Shown here: in pieces, positions 44,311 through 57,540 of the stretch
How positions within the stretch are numbered: position 1 is the first letter of the stretch
How the letters are laid out: every line of letters begins with the position of its first letter
Assembly (NCBI RefSeq): GCF_019279795.1
Contig: NC_056750.1
Coordinates: 830,167,235-830,231,234, forward strand
Reading direction: 5' to 3'
Source: Protopterus annectens
Taxonomy: Eukaryota > Chordata > Ceratodontiformes > Protopteridae
DNA length: 64,000 bases
Program-made: the position numbers and the translations under genes
Notes under the pieces: model-generated
The model's input: the letters and a program-made list of their open reading frames with translations, nothing else
The model's database searches: none
What the model was told of the DNA's origin: nothing

Positions 44311-47300
44311 CCTTCATTATCTGTGGTAAATACTAACCATGTTAACTGCACATTATCTGTAGTAAATACTAACCATGTGAACTTCTCATTATCTGTGATG
44401 AATACTGACCATGTTAACTGCTCATTATCTGTGGTGAATATTGACCATGTTAACTGCTCATTATCTGAGGTGAATACTGACCATGTTAACTTCTCATTAT
44501 CTGTGGTGAATACTGACCATGTTAACTGCTCATTATCTGTGGTGAATACTGACCATGTTAACTGCTCATTATCTGTGGTGAATACTGACCATGTCAACTG
44601 CTCATTATCTGTGATGAATACTGATCATGTTAACTGCTCATTGTCTGTGGTGAATACTGACCATGTCAACTGTTCTTTATCTGTAGTGAATACTGAACAT
44701 GGTAACTGCACATTATCTGTGGTGAATACTGACCGTGTTATCTGCTTATTATCTGTGGTGAATACTGACCATGTTAACTGTTCATTATCTGTGGTGAATA
44801 CTGACCATGTTAACTGCTCATTATCTGTGGTGAATACTGACCATATTAACTGCTCATTATTTGTGATGAATACTGACCATGTTAACTGCTCATTATCTGT
44901 GGTGAATACTGACCGCGTTAACTGCTCATTATCTGTGATCAATACTGACCATGTTAACTGCTCATTATCTGTGGTGAATACTGACCATGTTAACTGTTCA
45001 TTATCTGTGGTGAATACTGACCATGTTAACTGCTCATTATCTGTGGTGAATACTGACCATGTTAACTGCTCATTATCTGTGGTGTATACTGACCATGTTA
45101 ACTGCTCATTATCTGTGGTGAATACTGACCATGTTAACTGCTCATTATCTGTGGTGAATACTGACCATGTTAACTTCTCATTATCTGTGGTGAATACTGA
45201 CCATGTTAACTGCTCATTATCTGTGGTGAATACTGACCATGTTAACTTCTCATTATCTGTGATGAATACTGACCATGTTAACTGTTCATTATCTGTGCTG
45301 AATACTGACCATGTTAAGAGTTCATTATCTGTGGTGAATACTGACTATGTTAACTGCTCATTATCTGTGGTGAATACTGACTATGTTAACTGCTCATTAT
45401 CTGTGGTGAATACTGACTATGTTAACTGCTCATTATCTGTGGTGAATACTGACCATGTTAACTGTTCATTATCTGTGGTGAATATTGACCATGTTAACTG
45501 TTCATATCTGTGGTGTATACTGACCATGTTAACTGCTCATTATCTGTGGTGAATACTGACCATGTTAACTGCTCATTATCTGTGATGAATACTGACCGTG
45601 TTAACTGCTCATTATCTGTGGTCAATACTGACCATGTTAACTGTTCATTATCTGTGGTGAATACTGACCATGTTAACTGCTCATTATCTGTGGTGAATAC
45701 TGCCCACGTTAACTGCTCATTATCTGTGGTGAATACTGACCATGTTAACTGTTCATTATCTGTGGTGAATACTGACCATGTTAACTGCTCATTATCTGTG
45801 GTGAATACTGACCATGTTAACTGCTCATTATCTGTGGTGAATACTGACCATGTTAACTGCTCATTATCTGTAGTGAATACTGACCATGTTAACTGCTCAT
45901 TATCTGTGGTGAATACTGACCATGTTAACTGCTCATTATCTGTGGTGAATGCTGACCATGTTAACTGCTCATTATCTGTGGTGAATACTGACCATGATAA
46001 CTGCTCATTATCTGTAGTGAAAACTGACCATGCTAACTGCTCATTATCTGTGATGAATACTGACCATGTTAACTGCTCATTATCTGTGATGGATACTGAC
46101 CATGTTAACTGCCCATTATCTGTGATGAATACTGACCATGTTAACTGCTCATTATCTGTTGTGAATACTGACCATGTTAACTTCTCATTATCTGTGGTAA
46201 ATACTGACTATGTTAACTGTTCATTATCTGTGCTGAATGCTGACCGTGTTAACTGCTCATTATCTGTGATGAATATTGACCATGTTAACTTCTCATTATC
46301 TGTGGTGAATACTGACCATGTTAACTGCTCATTATCTGTGATGAATATTGCCCACATTAACTGCACATTATCTGTGGTGAATACTGACCATGTTAACTGC
46401 TCATTATCTGTGGTGAATACTGACCATGCTAACTGTTCATTATCTGTGGTAAATATTGGCCATGTTAACTGCTCATTATCTGTGTTGAATACTGACCATT
46501 TTAACTGCACATTTTCTGTGGTGAATACTAACCATCATAACTGCTCATTATCTGTAGTGAATACTGACTATGTTAACTGCTCATTATCTGTGGTGAATAC
46601 TGACCATGTTAACTGTTCATTATCTGTGGTGAATATTGACCATGTTAACTGTTCATTATCTGTGGTGAAAACTGACCATGTTAACTGCTCATTATCTGTG
46701 GTGAATACTGACCATGTTAACTGCTCATTATCTGTGGTGAATACTGACCATGTTAACTGCTCATTATCTGTGGTAAATACTGCCCATGTTAACTTCTCAT
46801 TATCTGTGGTGAATACTGACCATGTTAACTGCTCATTATCTGTGGTGAATACTGACCATGTTAACTGCTCATTATCTGTGGTGAATACTGACCATGTTAA
46901 CTGCTCATTATCTGTAGTGAATACTGGCCACGTTAACTGCTTTTTATCTGTGGTGAATACTGACCATACTAACTGCGTTGAATACTGACCATTTAACTGT
47001 TCATTATCTGTGGTGAATACTGACCATGTTAACTGTTCATTATCTGCGGTGAATACTGACCATGTTAACTACTCATTATCTGTGGTGCATACTGACCATG
47101 TTAACTGCTCATTATATATGGTGAATACTGACCATGTTAACTGCTCATTATCTGTGGTGAATAATGACCATGTTAACTGCTCATTTTCTGTCATGAGTAC
47201 TGACCATGCTAACTGCTCATTACCTGTGGTGAATACTGACCATGTTAACTGTTCATTATATGTGGTGAATACTGACCATATTAACTGCTTATTATCTGTG

Positions 47301-50300
47301 GTGAATACTGACCATGTAAACTGCACATTATCTGTGGTGAATGTTAACTATTCATTATCTGTGGTGAATACTGACCATGTTAACTGCTCATTATCTGTGG
47401 TGAATACTGACCATGTTAACTTCTCATTATCTGTGGTGAATACTGACTATGTTAACTGCTCATTATCTGTGCTGAATACTGACCATGTTAAGAGTTCATT
47501 ATCTGTGGTGAATACTGACTATGTTAACTGCTCATTATCTGTGGTGAATACTGACTATGTTAACTGCTCATTATCTGTGATGAATACTGACCATGTTAAC
47601 TGCTCATTATCTGTGGTGAATACTGACCATGTTAACTGCTCATTATCTGTGGTGAATACTGACCATGTTAACTGTTCATTATCTGTGGTGAATATTGACC
47701 ATGTTAACTGTTCATATCTGTGGTGTATACTGACCATGTTAACTGCTCATTATCTGTGGTGAATACTGACCATGTTAACTGCTCATTATCTGTGATGAAT
47801 ACTGACCATGTTAACTGCTCATTATCTGTGGTGAATACTGACCATGTTAACTGCTCATTATCTGTGGTGAATACTGACCATGTTAACTGCTCATTATCTG
47901 TGGTGAATACTGCCCACGTTAACTGCTCATTATCTGTGGTGAATACTGACCATGTTAACTGCTCATTATCTGTGGTGAATACTGACTATGTTAACTGCTC
48001 ATTATCTGTGGTGAATACTGACCATGTTAACTGCTCATTATCTGTGGTGAATACTGACCATGTTAACTGCTCATTATCTGTGGTGAATACTGACCATGTT
48101 AACTGTTCATTATCTGTGGTGAATACTGACCATGTTAACTGCTCATTATCTGTGGTGAATACTGACCATGTTAACTGCTCATTATCTGTGGTGAATACTG
48201 ACCATGTTAACTGCTCATTATCTGTGGTGAATACTGACCATGTTAACTGTTCATTATCTGTGGTGAATACTGACCATGTTAACTGCTCATTATCTGTGGT
48301 GAATACTGACCATGTTAACTGCTCATTATCTGTGGTGAATACTGCCCATGTTAACTTCTCATTATCTGTGGTGAATACTGACCATGTTAACTGCTCATTA
48401 TCTGTGGTGAATACTGCCCACGTTAACTGCTCATTATCTGTGGTGAATACTGACCATGTTAACTGCTCATTATCTGTGGTGAATACTGACCATGTTAACT
48501 GCTCATGCTCTGTGATAAATAATGACCATGTTGACTGTTCATTATCTGTAGTGAATACTGACCATGTCAACTGCTCATTATCTGTGATGAATACTGACCA
48601 TGTTAACTGCTCATTATCTGTGGTGAATACTGACCATGTTAACTGTTCATTATCTGTGGTGAATACTGACCATGTTAACTGCTCATTATCTGTGGTGAAT
48701 ACTGACCATATTAACTGCTCATTATCTGTGGTGAATACTGACCATGTTAACTGCTCATTATCTGTGGTGAATACTGGGCCTGTTAACTGCTCATTATCTG
48801 TGGTGAATACTGACCATGTTAACTTCATTATCTGTTGGGAATATTGACCTTGTTAACTGCTCATTATCTGTGGTGAATACTGACCATGTTAACTGTTTAT
48901 TATCTGTGGTGAATACTGACCATGTTTACTGCAAATTATCTGTATCTGTGGTGAATACTGCCCATGTTAACTGCTCATTATCTGTGGTGAATACTGACCA
49001 TGTTAACTGCCCATTATCTGTGGTGAATACTGACCATGTTAACTTCATTATCTGTGGTGAATACTGACCATGTTAACTGTTCATTATCTGTGGTGAATAC
49101 TGACCATGTTAACTGCTCATTATCTGTGGTGAATACTGACCATGTTAACTGCTCATTATCTGTGGTGAATACTGACCATGTTAACTGCTCAATATCTGTG
49201 GAGAATACTGATCATGTTAACTGCTCATGCTATGTGATGAATACGGAACATGTTGACTGTTCATTATCTGCGGTGAATACTGACCACGTCAGCTGCTCAT
49301 TATCTGTGATGAATACTGACCATGTCAACTGCTCATTATCTGTGGTGAATACTGACCATGTCAACTGCTCATTATCTGTGGTGAATACTGACCATGTCAA
49401 CTGTTCATTATCTGTAGTGAATACTGAACATGTTAACTGCTCATTATCTGTGGTGAATACTGACCATGTTAACTGCTCATTATCTGTGGTGAATACTGAC
49501 CATATTAACTGCTCATTATCTGTGGTGAATACTGACCATATTAACTGCTCATTATCTGTGGTGAATACTGCCCACGTTAACTGCTCATTATCTGTGGTGA
49601 ATACTGACCATGTTAACTGCTCATTATCTGTGGTGAATACTGACCATGTTAACTGTTCATTATCTGTGGTGAATACTGACCATGTTAACTGCTCATTATC
49701 TGTGGTGAATACTGACCACGTTAACTGTTCATTATCTGTGGTGAATACTGACCATGTTAACTGTTCATTATCTGTGGTGAATAATGACCATGTTAACTGC
49801 TCATTTTCTGTCATGAGTACTGACCATGCTAACTGCTCATTACCTGTGGTGAATACTGACCATGTTAACTGTTCATTATATGTGCTGAATACTGACCATG
49901 TAAACTGGTCATTATCTGTGGTGAATACTGACCATGTTAACTGCTCATTTTCTGTCATGAGTACTGACCATGTTAACTGTTAACAGCTCATTATCTGTGG
50001 TGAATACTGACCATGTTAACTGCTCATTATCTGTGGTGAATACTGACCATGTTAACTGCTCAATATCTGTGGTGAATACTGACCATGTTAACTGTTCATT
50101 ATATGTGCTGAATACTGACCATGTAAACTGGTCATTATCTGTGGTGAATACTGACCATGTTAATTGCTCATTATTTTTGGTGAATACTGAACATATTAAC
50201 TGCTTATTATCTGTGGTGAATACTGACCATGTAAACTGCTCATTATCTGTGGTGAATGTTAACTATTCATTATCTGTGGTGAATACTGACCATGTTAACT

Positions 50301-53240
50301 GCTCATTATCTGTGGTGAATACTGACCATGTTAACTTCTCATTATCTGTGATGAATACTGACCATGTTAACTGTTCATTATCTGTGCTGAATACTGACCA
50401 TGTTAACTGCTCATTATCTGTGGTGAATACTGACCATGTTAACTGCTCATTATCTGTGGTGAATACTGACCATGTTAACTGTTCATTATCTGTACTGAAT
50501 ACTGCCCACGTTAACTGCTCATTATCTGTGGCCAATACTAACCATCATAACTGCTCATTATCTGTGGTGAATACTGACTATGTTAATTGCTCATTATCTG
50601 TGGTGAATACTGACCATGTTAACTGTTCATTATCTGTGGTGAATACTGACCATGTTAACTGCTCATTATCTGTGGTGAATACTGACCATGTTAACTTCAT
50701 TAGCTGTGGTGAATACTGACCATGTTAACTTCTCATTATCTCTGGTGAATACTGACCATGTTAACTGCTCATTATCTGTGGTGAATACTGACCATGTTAA
50801 CTGTTCATTATCTGTGGTGAATACTGACCATGTTAACTGCTCATTATCTGTGGTGAATACTGACCATGTTAACTGTTCATTATCTGTGGTGAATACTGAC
50901 CATGTTAACTGCTCATTATCTGTGATGCATACTGTCCTTGTTAACTGCTCATTATATATGGTGAATACTGACCATTTTAACTGCTCATTATCTGTGATGA
51001 ATACTGACCATGTTAACTGTTCATTATCTGTGGTGAATACTGACCATGTTAACTGTTCATTATCTGTGGTGAATACTGACTGTGTTAACCACTCATTATC
51101 TATGGTAATACTGACCATGTTAACTACTCATTATCTGAGGTGAATACTGACCATGTTAACTGCTCATTATCTGTGGTGAATACTGGCGTTCATTATCTGT
51201 AGTGAAAACTGACCATGCTAACTGCTCATTATCTGTGATGAATACTGACCATGTTAACTGCTCATTATCTGTTGTGAATACTGACCATGTTAACTTCTCA
51301 TTATCTGTTGTGAATACTGACCATGTTAACTTCTCATTATCTGTGGTAAATACTGACTATGTTAACTGCTCATTATCTGTGATGAATACTGACCATGTTA
51401 ACTGCTCATTATCTGTGGTGAATACTGACCATGTTAACTGCTCATTATCTGTGGTGAATACTGACCATGTTAACTGCTCATTATCTGTGGTGAATACTGA
51501 CCATGTTAACTGTTCATTATCTGTGGTGAATACTGGCCATGTTAACTGTTCATTATCTGTGGTGAATACTGACCATGTTAACTGCTCATTATCTGTGGTG
51601 AATACTGACTATGTTAACTGCTCATTATCTGTGGTGAATACTGACTATGTTAACTGCTCATTATCTGTGGTGAATACTGACCATGTTAACTGTTCATTAT
51701 CTGTGGTGAATACTGACCATGTTAACTGTTCATTATCTGTGGTGAATACTGACCATGTTAACTGTTCATTATCTGTGGTGAATACTGACCATGTTAACTG
51801 CTCATTATCTGTGGTGAATACTGACCATGTTAACTGCTCATTATCTGTGATGAATACTGACCGTGTTAACTTCATTATCTGTGGTAAATACTGCCCATGT
51901 TAACTTCTCATTATCTGTGGTGAATACTGACCATGTTAACTGCTCATTATCTGTGGTGAATACTGCCCACGTTAACTGCTCATTATCTGTGGTGAATACT
52001 GACCATGTTAACTGCTCATTATCTGTGGTGAATACTGACCATGTTAACTGCTCATTATCTGTGGTGAATACTGCCCACGTTAACTGCTCATTATCTGTGG
52101 TGAATACTGACCATGTTAACTGTTCATTATCTGTGGTCAATACTAACCATCATAACTGCTCATTATCTGTGGTGAATACTGACCATGTTAACTGTTCATT
52201 ATCTGTGGTCAGTACTAACCATCATAACTGCTCATTATCTGTGGTCAATACTGACCATGTTAACTGTTCATTATCTGTGGTGAATACTGACCATGTTAAC
52301 TGCTCATTATCTGTGGTGAATACTGACCATGTTAACTGCTCATTATCTGTGGTGAATACTGACCATGTTAACTGCTCATTATCTGTGGTGAATACTGCCC
52401 ATGTTAATTGCTCATTATCTGTGGTGAATACTGACCATGTTAACTGTTCATTATCTGTGGTGAATACTGACCATGTTAACTGCTCATTATCTGTGGTGAA
52501 TACTGACCATGTTAACTGTTCATTATCTCTGGTGAATACTGACCATGTTAACTGCTCATTATCTGTGGTGAATACTGACCATGTTAACTGCTCATTATCT
52601 GTGGTGAATACTGACCATGTTAACTGTTCATTATCTGTGGTGAATACTGACCATGTTAACTGCTCATTATCTGTGGTGAATACTGACCATGCTAACTGCA
52701 CATTATCTGTGGTGAATACTGACCGTGTTATCTGCTTATTATCTGTGGTGAATACTGACCATGTTAACTGTTCATTATCTGTGGTGAATACTGACCGTGT
52801 TATCTGGTTATTATCTGTGGTGAATACTGACCATGTTAACTGTTCATTATCTGTGGTGAATACTGACCATATTAACTGTTCATTATCTGTGATGAATACT
52901 GACCATGTTAACTACTCATTTTCTGTCGTGAGTACTAACCATGCTAACTGCTCATTGCCTGTGGTGAATACTGACCATGTTAACTGCTCATTATCTGTGG
53001 TGAATAATGACCATGTTAACTGCTCATTTTCTGTCATGAGTACTGACCATGCTAACTGCTCATTACCTGTGGTGAATACTGACCATGTTAACTGCTCATT
53101 ATCTGTGGTGAATACTGACCATGTTAACTGTTCATTATCTGTGGTGAATACTGAACACGTTAACTGCTCATTATCTGTAGTGAGTACTGGCCACATTGAC
53201 TGTTTGTTGTCTTTGGTGAATACTGACCTTCTTAACTGCT
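44310..53240. repeat. Satellite domain B: near-homogeneous
   Basis: Units are mostly at or within two changes of consensus, and the GTTACCTCTTC and ACAATTTTAACTGCC markers of domain A are absent. This allows the longest uninterrupted frames (421, 492, 375 and 460 codons on plus). It contains a 2.2-kb internal duplication (about 45.3 and 47.5 kb) and several 34-bp frame-shifting units. Confidence 0.8.
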
Positions 53241-56200
53241 CATGATCTGTGATGAATACAGACCATGTTACCTCTTCATTATCTGTGGTGAATACTGACC
53301 ATGTTAACTGCACATTATCTGTGGTGAATACTGACCATGTTAACCTCTCATTATCTGTTTTGAATACTGACCATGTTAACTGCTCATTATATGTGGTGAA
53401 TACTGACCATGTTAACTGTTCATTATCTGTGGTGAATGCTGACCATGTTCACTGCTCATTATCTGTGGTGAATACTGACTTTGTTAACTGCTCATTATCT
53501 GTGGAGAATATTGCCCACATTAACTGCTCATTATTTGTGGTGAATTCTGACCATGATAACTGCTCATTATCTGTAGTGAAAACTGACCATGTTAACTGCA
53601 CATTATCTGTGATGAATACTGACCATGTTAACTTCTCATTATCTGTGGTGAATACTGACCATGTTAACTGTTCATTATCTGTGGTGAGTACTTTCCATGT
53701 TAACTGCTCATTATCTGTAGTGAATACTGACCATGTTAACTGCTCATTATCTGTGGTGAATATAGCCCACATTAACTGCTCATTATCTGTGGTGAATATA
53801 GCCCACATTAACTGCTCATTATCTGTGGTGAACACTGACTATGTTAATTGCTCATTATCTGTTGTGAATACTGACCGTGTTAACTGCTCATTATCTGTGG
53901 TGAATATAGCCCACATTAACTGCTCATTATCTGTGGTGAATATAGCCCACATTAACTGCTCATTATCTGTGGTGAACACTGACTATGTTAATTGCTCATT
54001 ATCTGTGGTGAACACTGACCATGTTAACTGCTCATTATCTGTGATGAATACTGACCATGTTAACTGCTCATTATCTGTGGTGAATACTGACCATGTGAAC
54101 TGCTCATTATCTTTTGGGAATACTGACAATTTTAACTGCCCTTATCTGTGGTGAATACTGCCTACATTAACTGCTCATTATACGTGGTGAATACTGACCA
54201 TGTTAACTGCTTATTATCTGCGGTGAATACTGACCATGTTAACTGTTCATTATCTATAGTGAATACTGAACATGATAACTGTTCATTGTCTATGGTGAAT
54301 ACTGCCCATCTTAACTGCTCATTATCTGTGGTGAATACTGAACATGTTAACTGCTCATTATCTGTAGTGAAAACTGACCATGTTAATTGCACATTATCTG
54401 TGATGAATACTGACCATGTTAACTTCTCATTATCTGTGGTGAATACTGACCATGTTAACTGTTCATTATCTGTGGTGAATACTGACCATGTTAACTGCTC
54501 ATTATCTGCGGTGAATATTGCCCATATTAACTGCTCATTATCTGTGGTGATTACTGACCATGTTAACTGCTCATTATCTGTGGTGAATACTGACCATGTT
54601 AACTGCTCATTATTGATAGTGAATACTGAAAATGATAACTGTTCATTGTCTGTGGTGAATACTGCCCATCTTAACTGCGCATTATCTGTGGTGAATACTG
54701 ACCATTTTAACTGCTCATTATCTGTGGTGAATACTGACCATGTTAACTGCTCATTTTATGTGGTGAATACTGACCATGTTAACTGCTCATTATCTGTGAT
54801 GAATACTGGTCATGTTAACTGCTCATTATCTGTGGTGAATACTGACCATGTTAACTGTTCATTATCTGTGGTGAATACTGACCATGTTAACTGCTCATTA
54901 TTTGTGGTAAATACTGCCCTTACTAACTGCTCATTATCTGTGGTGATTACTGACCATGTTAACTGCTCATTATCTGTGGTGAAAACTGACCATGTTAACT
55001 GCTAATTTTCTGTGAAGAATACTGACCATGTTAACTTCGCATTACCTGTGGTGAATACTTACCATGTTATCTTTTCATTACCTGTGGTCAATACTTACAG
55101 TGTTAACTGCTCATTATCCGTGGTGAATACTGACCATGTTAACTGTTTGTTATCTATAGTGAATACTGAACATGATAACTGTTCATTGTCTGTGGTGAAT
55201 ACTGCCCATCTTAACTGCGCATTATCTGTGGTGAATACTGACCATGTTAACTGCTCATTATCTGTGGTGAATACTGCCCACATTAACTGCTCATTTTATG
55301 TGGTGAATCCTGACCATGTTAACTGCTCATTATCTGTGATGAATACTGATCGTGTTAACTGCTCATTATCTGTGATGAATACTGATCGTGTTAACTGCTC
55401 ATTATCTGTGGTGAATACTGACCATGTTAACTGTTCATTATCTGTGGTGAATACTGACTGTGTTAACTGCTCATTATCTGTGGTGAATACTGACCATGTT
55501 AACTGCTCAATATTTGTGGCGTATACTGCCCTTATTAACTGCTCATTATCTGTGGTGAATACTGACCATGTTTACTTCTCATTATCTGTGGGGAATACTG
55601 ACCATGTTAACTGTTCATTATCTGTGGTGAATACTGACCGTGTTAACTGCTCATGATCTGTGATGAATGCAGACCATGTTACCTCTTCATTATCTGTGGT
55701 GAATACTGACCATGATAACTGCACATTATCTGTGATGAATACTGATCGTGTTAACTGCTCATTATCTGTGATGAATACTGATCGTGTTAACTGCTCATTA
55801 TCTGTGGTGAATACTGACCATGTTAACTGTTCATTATCTGTGGTGAATAAAGACTGTGTTAACGGCTCATTATCTGTGGTGAATTCTGACCATGTTAACT
55901 GCTCATTATTTGTGGTGAATACTGCCCTTGTTTACTGCTCATTATCTGTGGTGAATGCTGACCATGTTAACTGCTCATTATCTGTGGTGAATATTGCCCA
56001 CATTAACTGCTAATTATCTGTGGTGAATATTGACCATGTTAACTTCTCATTTTCTGTGGTGAATACTGACCATGTTAACAGCTCATTATCTGTGGGGAAT
56101 ACTGACAATTTTAACTGCCATTATCTGTGGTGAATACTGCTCACGTTAACTGCTCATTATACGTGGTGAATACTGACCATGTTAACTGCTCATTATCTGC

Positions 56201-57540
56201 GGTGAATATTGCCCACAGTAACTGCTCATTTTCTTTGGTGAATACTCACCCTGTTAACTGCTCATTATCTGTGGTGAAAACTGACCATGTTAACTGCTTA
56301 TTATCTGCAGTGAATACTGACCATGTTAACTGTTCATTATCTGCAATGAATACTGAACATGATAACTGTTCATTGTCTGTGGTGAATACTGCACATCTTA
56401 ACTGCATATTATCTGTGGTGAATACAGAACATGTTAACTGCTCATTATCTGTAGTGAATACTGGCCACGTTAACTGCTTTTTATCTCTGGTAAATACTGA
56501 CCATGTTAACTGCTCATTATCTGTGGTGAATACTGACTATTTAACTGTTCATTATCTGTGGTGAATACTGACCATGATAACTGTTCATTATCTGTGGGGA
56601 ATACTGGCCACGTTAACTGCTTGTTATCTGTGGGGAATACTGACCTTGTTAACTGCTCATGATCTGTGATGAATACAGACCATATTACCACTTCATTATA
56701 TGTGGTGAATACTGACCATGTTAACTGCACATTATTTGTGGTGAATACTGACCATGTTAACTTCTCATTATCTGTGATGAATACTGACCATGTTAACTGC
56801 TCATTATCTGTTCTGAATACTGACCATGTTAACTGCTCTTTATCTGTGATGAATACTGATCATGTTTAACTGCTCATTATCTGTGGTGAATAGTGATCGT
56901 GTCAACTGCTCATTTTTTGTGGTGAATACTGACCATGTTAACTGTTCATTATCTGTGGGGAATATTGCCCACATTAACTGCTCATTATCTGTGGTAAATA
57001 CTGACTATGTTAACTGTTTGTTATCTGTGGTTAATACTGACCTTGTTAACTGCTCATGATCTGTTATGAATACAGACCATGTTACCTCTTCATTATCTGT
57101 AGTGAATACTGACCGTGTTAACTGCACATTATCTGTGGTGAATACTGAACATGTTAACTGCACATTTTCTGTGGTGAATACTGACCATGTTAACTTCTCA
57201 TTATCTGTGATGAATACTGACCATGTTAACTGCTCATTATATGTGGTGAATACTGACCATGTTAACTGTTCATTATCTGTGGTGAATGCTGACCATATTA
57301 ACTGCTCATTATCTGTGGTGAATACTGACCTTGTTAACTGCTCATTATATGTGTTGAACACTGACCATGTTATTTGCTCATTATCTGTTGTGAATACTGA
57401 CCGGGTTAACTGCTCATTATCTGTGGTGAATACTGACCATGTTAACTACTCATTATCTGAGGTGATTACTGACCATGTGAACTGCTCATTGTCTGTGGGG
57501 CATACTGACAATTTTAACTGGCATTATCTGTGGTGAATAC
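53240..57540. repeat. Satellite domain C: variant-rich block
   Basis: Domain A-type markers reappear: GTTACCTCTTC at 53270, 55679 and 57081 and a relative at 56684, and ACAATTTTAACTG near 54126, 56105 and 57508. Distinct combinations such as AATATAGCCCACATTAACTG (53760-53960, tandemly repeated) also occur. Confidence 0.8.

Noticed and set aside
44287..46988. Long plus-strand frames as a repeat-protein gene
   Set aside because: Frames are equally open on the minus strand, no start exon, signal peptide or splice context exists, units vary freely at replacement sites, and 34- and 35-bp units and stops recur. A coding role is not excluded but is not supported.
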